7,923 nt of DNA. Origin: an uncultured Synergistales bacterium. Its GTDB lineage: Bacteria > Synergistota > Synergistia > Synergistales > Aminobacteriaceae. This document shows positions 6,114 through 7,923 of the stretch, piece by piece. Under the pieces are notes generated by a model. The model was not told the DNA's origin. It did no database searches and worked only from the letters and a program-made list of their open reading frames with translations. The position numbers and the translations under genes were made by a program. Position 1 is the stretch's first letter; each line of letters opens with the position of its first letter. The stretch is from positions 1 to 7,923 of the forward strand of contig CAJOED010000048.1 in the NCBI GenBank assembly GCA_905233335.1, written 5' to 3'.

Positions 6114-7193
6114 TTGCAGAGAAGACGCAGAAAACAAAACCGCAAATTTTTCTTGTCAGGCTTCATATTATTTCTTCTGCTGTTCGTGATTGCGGCGGCA
6201 GGTTACTCGTCATACTATCTCAAAGTTCCCGGAAGTTTCTGGGAGGAGTTAATCCCCGTACCTGAAGGCGACACAGTGAGTGTTCTGATTGAGCCGGGCA
6301 TGACTGCTTCACAAGCAGCGAGGGCGTTCGAGTTTTCCGGGGCACTCGACAAAGGATCTCCCGTACAGCTCACGAAATGGCTCGTGAAGTTCGGCATCGA
6401 CAAAAGGATACGTGCAGGACACTATAACGTTGTGCCTTCTGACCCGTGGAACTTGGCGCGACAGTTACGCACAGCACGTCCGGCACTGCTGAAAGCGCAG
6501 ATACTTCCGGGAATAGATATATTTGCGCTGATAGACAGCCTCACGAGCCAGGACAAGAAATTGACACGCGAAAATTTCTGCAATGCCCTTCTCAATAACG
6601 ACAATTACCCGCCGGATTTACTTGCGCTCCTGAAGAACATGCCGGAAGACGAATATACCCGCGTTGCGTTCCTCATGCCAGAAACGTATATGCTCGTTGA
6701 CCGTACAGCCGACGAACTCGTGAAGACTTCTGCTCTTGCGTGGTGGCGGCTATGGGGCGATCTCGTAACACAGCACAAGCTCACGGCACAGGACATTCAG
6801 GAAGCCTCAATTATTGCCGCAATGGTAGAACGTGAAGTGTTGTTTGACGACGAGTGCAGGAGGGTTGCGGGAGTAATTCATAACCGATTGCGCTCAAAGA
6901 TGCCGCTCCAGATTGATGCTACTGTAGTGTATGCGTGGCGGCTCAAAGGGAGAAAATTAACGCGCGTCCTCAACAAGGACTTAGAGATAGACTCCCCGTA
7001 CAACACGTACAAAATCTCCGGGCTTCCCCCAAGACCTATATGCGTTCCGGGCGGAGCGTCATGGGAGGCGGCACTAGACCCGGAATACAACGAGTACTAT
7101 TACTATGTTGCCGGGCGGGACGGTCATCACTATTTCGCGAAAACATACAACGATCACTTGAGGAACATAAAGCAGGCGCGTTCAGAAAGATAA
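6114..7193 (+). CDS. mltG: Endolytic murein transglycosylase MltG (YceG-like)
   Basis: This is a 359-residue membrane-anchored lytic transglycosylase that cleaves nascent peptidoglycan strands and helps set glycan chain length. A basic N-terminus (MQRRRRKQNRK) precedes one membrane helix at about 13-33, so the enzyme faces the periplasm. A LysM-like region (about 52-115, with IEPGMTASQAARAF) precedes the catalytic YceG domain. The family motifs are present: LMPETYML (187-194), ASIIAAMVEREV (231-242) with E239 as the predicted catalytic glutamate, VAGVIHNRLRSKMPLQIDAT (251-270), SPYNTY (294-299) and GLPPRPI (303-309). The length is normal for the family. The TTG start at 6114 is preceded by ACAGGAAG (6096-6103) about 10 bases upstream, and no better in-frame ATG exists. 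It follows its own extended -10 promoter and is 15 bases ahead of ftsK, a sensible envelope/division pairing. Confidence 0.95.
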   Translation: MQRRRRKQNRKFFLSGFILFLLLFVIAAAGYSSYYLKVPGSFWEELIPVPEGDTVSVLIEPGMTASQAARAFEFSGALDKGSPVQLTKWLVKFGIDKRIRAGHYNVVPSDPWNLARQLRTARPALLKAQILPGIDIFALIDSLTSQDKKLTRENFCNALLNNDNYPPDLLALLKNMPEDEYTRVAFLMPETYMLVDRTADELVKTSALAWWRLWGDLVTQHKLTAQDIQEASIIAAMVEREVLFDDECRRVAGVIHNRLRSKMPLQIDATVVYAWRLKGRKLTRVLNKDLEIDSPYNTYKISGLPPRPICVPGGASWEAALDPEYNEYYYYVAGRDGHHYFAKTYNDHLRNIKQARSER

Positions 7194-7208
7194 TAAGGGG
7201 GCTTCAAC

Positions 7209-7923
7209 TTGAGCAGACAAGACGACAATAAAGCGAGCTGGTCAGAGTTAATATTATTCGTGATGATAATTGCGTGCTTCTACTTTATACTTGCGCTTTT
7301 CGACAGTTCACTCACAGGGGACGGCGGACGCGAATGGGGGCGTTATCTCCGAAATGCATGGGGCGGTGCCGTAATAGTTCCGCTGCTGTTCTGGCTGTAT
7401 CTCTGTGTCGCAAAACTCTTGAAGTTCCGTGTGATCCGTATACCGCGTCAGGTACTGGGCACAATTCAGCTCTATATATCGTTCGCATTCCTTCTTGGCC
7501 TTCTGCGTGAAACGGGGTGGACTTCAGAACTTACTCTTTTCCGGCCTGGTGAATTTGGGTCAGGGATTGCGAAATTCTTTGTGCTGAATGTCGGAACGTT
7601 CATTACTCTTCTGCTCGTAATATGTTCGTTCATATTGTCGGCGTTCCTTTTCGGGTCAAGAATACTTCATGTGCGCCTTCCGTCATTACCGAAAATCAGA
7701 ATCAACAGACGCAAGCCCTCATCAAAACCTCGACGACAGAGAAGAAAACGTAAACGCTATGATGATGGTTATGATGATTATGATAATGACGATTACGACT
7801 ACTCATCATCATATTCTGAATACAGGCCGGAAAATATACTGTTCACGAAAAATCTTCCTGCTCCGACCCTCAAGCCCGCATATGATGATGACTATGAAGA
7901 CAGCGCGCAGATTTCCGACATTC
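7209..7923 (+). CDS. ftsK: DNA translocase FtsK/SpoIIIE family, N-terminal membrane part (cut by window end)
   Basis: The frame is open from the TTG at 7209 to the window edge, giving the first 238 residues. About four membrane helices are visible, near 13-31, 48-70, 82-100 and 122-148. The stretch LTGDGGREWGRYLRNAWGGA (35-54) resembles the FtsK N-terminal pattern between the first two helices. A cytoplasmic linker follows, first very basic (166-183), then rich in Asp and Tyr (184-204). The motor domain with its Walker motifs would lie beyond the window, so the call rests on the membrane part, the linker and position. The full protein would anchor at the division septum and pump chromosomal DNA during segregation. 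AAGGGGG (7195-7201) lies 7 bases before the TTG, the gap to mltG is 15 bases, and the two are very probably co-transcribed. Confidence 0.8.
   Translation, partial: MSRQDDNKASWSELILFVMIIACFYFILALFDSSLTGDGGREWGRYLRNAWGGAVIVPLLFWLYLCVAKLLKFRVIRIPRQVLGTIQLYISFAFLLGLLRETGWTSELTLFRPGEFGSGIAKFFVLNVGTFITLLLVICSFILSAFLFGSRILHVRLPSLPKIRINRRKPSSKPRRQRRKRKRYDDGYDDYDNDDYDYSSSYSEYRPENILFTKNLPAPTLKPAYDDDYEDSAQISDI
7758..7802 (+). repeat. Low-complexity GAT/TAT codon tract in the ftsK linker
   Basis: Codons for Asp and Tyr alternate here (YDDGYDDYDNDDYDY, residues 184-198), giving a near-repetitive GATGATNNTTATGAT-like tract prone to replication slippage. It follows directly on a cluster of arginine and lysine codons. 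It is probably a flexible linker in FtsK rather than a separate element. Confidence 0.6.

Noticed and set aside
7274..7510. 78-codon + strand frame over the start of ftsK
   Set aside because: It overlaps the FtsK membrane helices in another frame; the TTG-started frame at 7209 has a good ribosome site, membrane pattern and stays open to the window end.

Overview
The window is a compact run of genes, all on the + strand, with overlaps or gaps of a few bases almost throughout and no RNA gene, insertion sequence or CRISPR array. Coding density, TTG start codons, balanced base composition and a mixture of type IV pilus/type II secretion-like parts with mltG and ftsK point to a diderm anaerobe. 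Synergistota (gut or rumen type) is my best guess, but this is inference from gene content and style and no marker gene is present to settle it.

Region 1 (about 1-3580) is a three-part DNA-processing module behind a plausible sigma70-type promoter. It holds a small protein with apparent tandem winged helices, a 643-residue ORC/Cdc6-like or STAND-like AAA+ ATPase with intact Walker A and B, and a RecB/Cas4-family PD-(D/E)XK nuclease with a Cas4-type four-cysteine Fe-S signature. The first two genes overlap by 11 bases and the second and third by 4 bases (ATGA), so they are probably co-translated. I do not recognise the trio as a named system.

Region 2 (about 3560-6056) is a pilus/pseudopilus assembly block. 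It begins inside the nuclease gene: the reading frame continues without a stop from the last Fe-S cysteines into a class III prepilin signal and a minor-pseudopilin-like domain, giving a nuclease-pseudopilin fusion ORF. Next comes a single protein combining PilM-like and PilN-like parts (GspL-like layout), then a 31-codon broken prepilin stub created by a local tandem duplication, then an intact GspH/FimT-like pseudopilin.

Region 3 (6057-7923) changes subject to the cell envelope and division. An extended -10 promoter sits in the only sizeable intergenic gap; behind it are mltG (endolytic murein transglycosylase) and the N-terminal membrane part of an FtsK/SpoIIIE translocase, cut by the window edge. 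Both start with TTG.

The main point of interest is the physical and translational joining of an ATPase/nuclease module to pilin-type assembly genes. One reading is DNA uptake or processing of incoming DNA at a pseudopilus; another is a defence or repair module that happened to insert or fuse upstream of pilus genes. The sequence alone cannot separate these.
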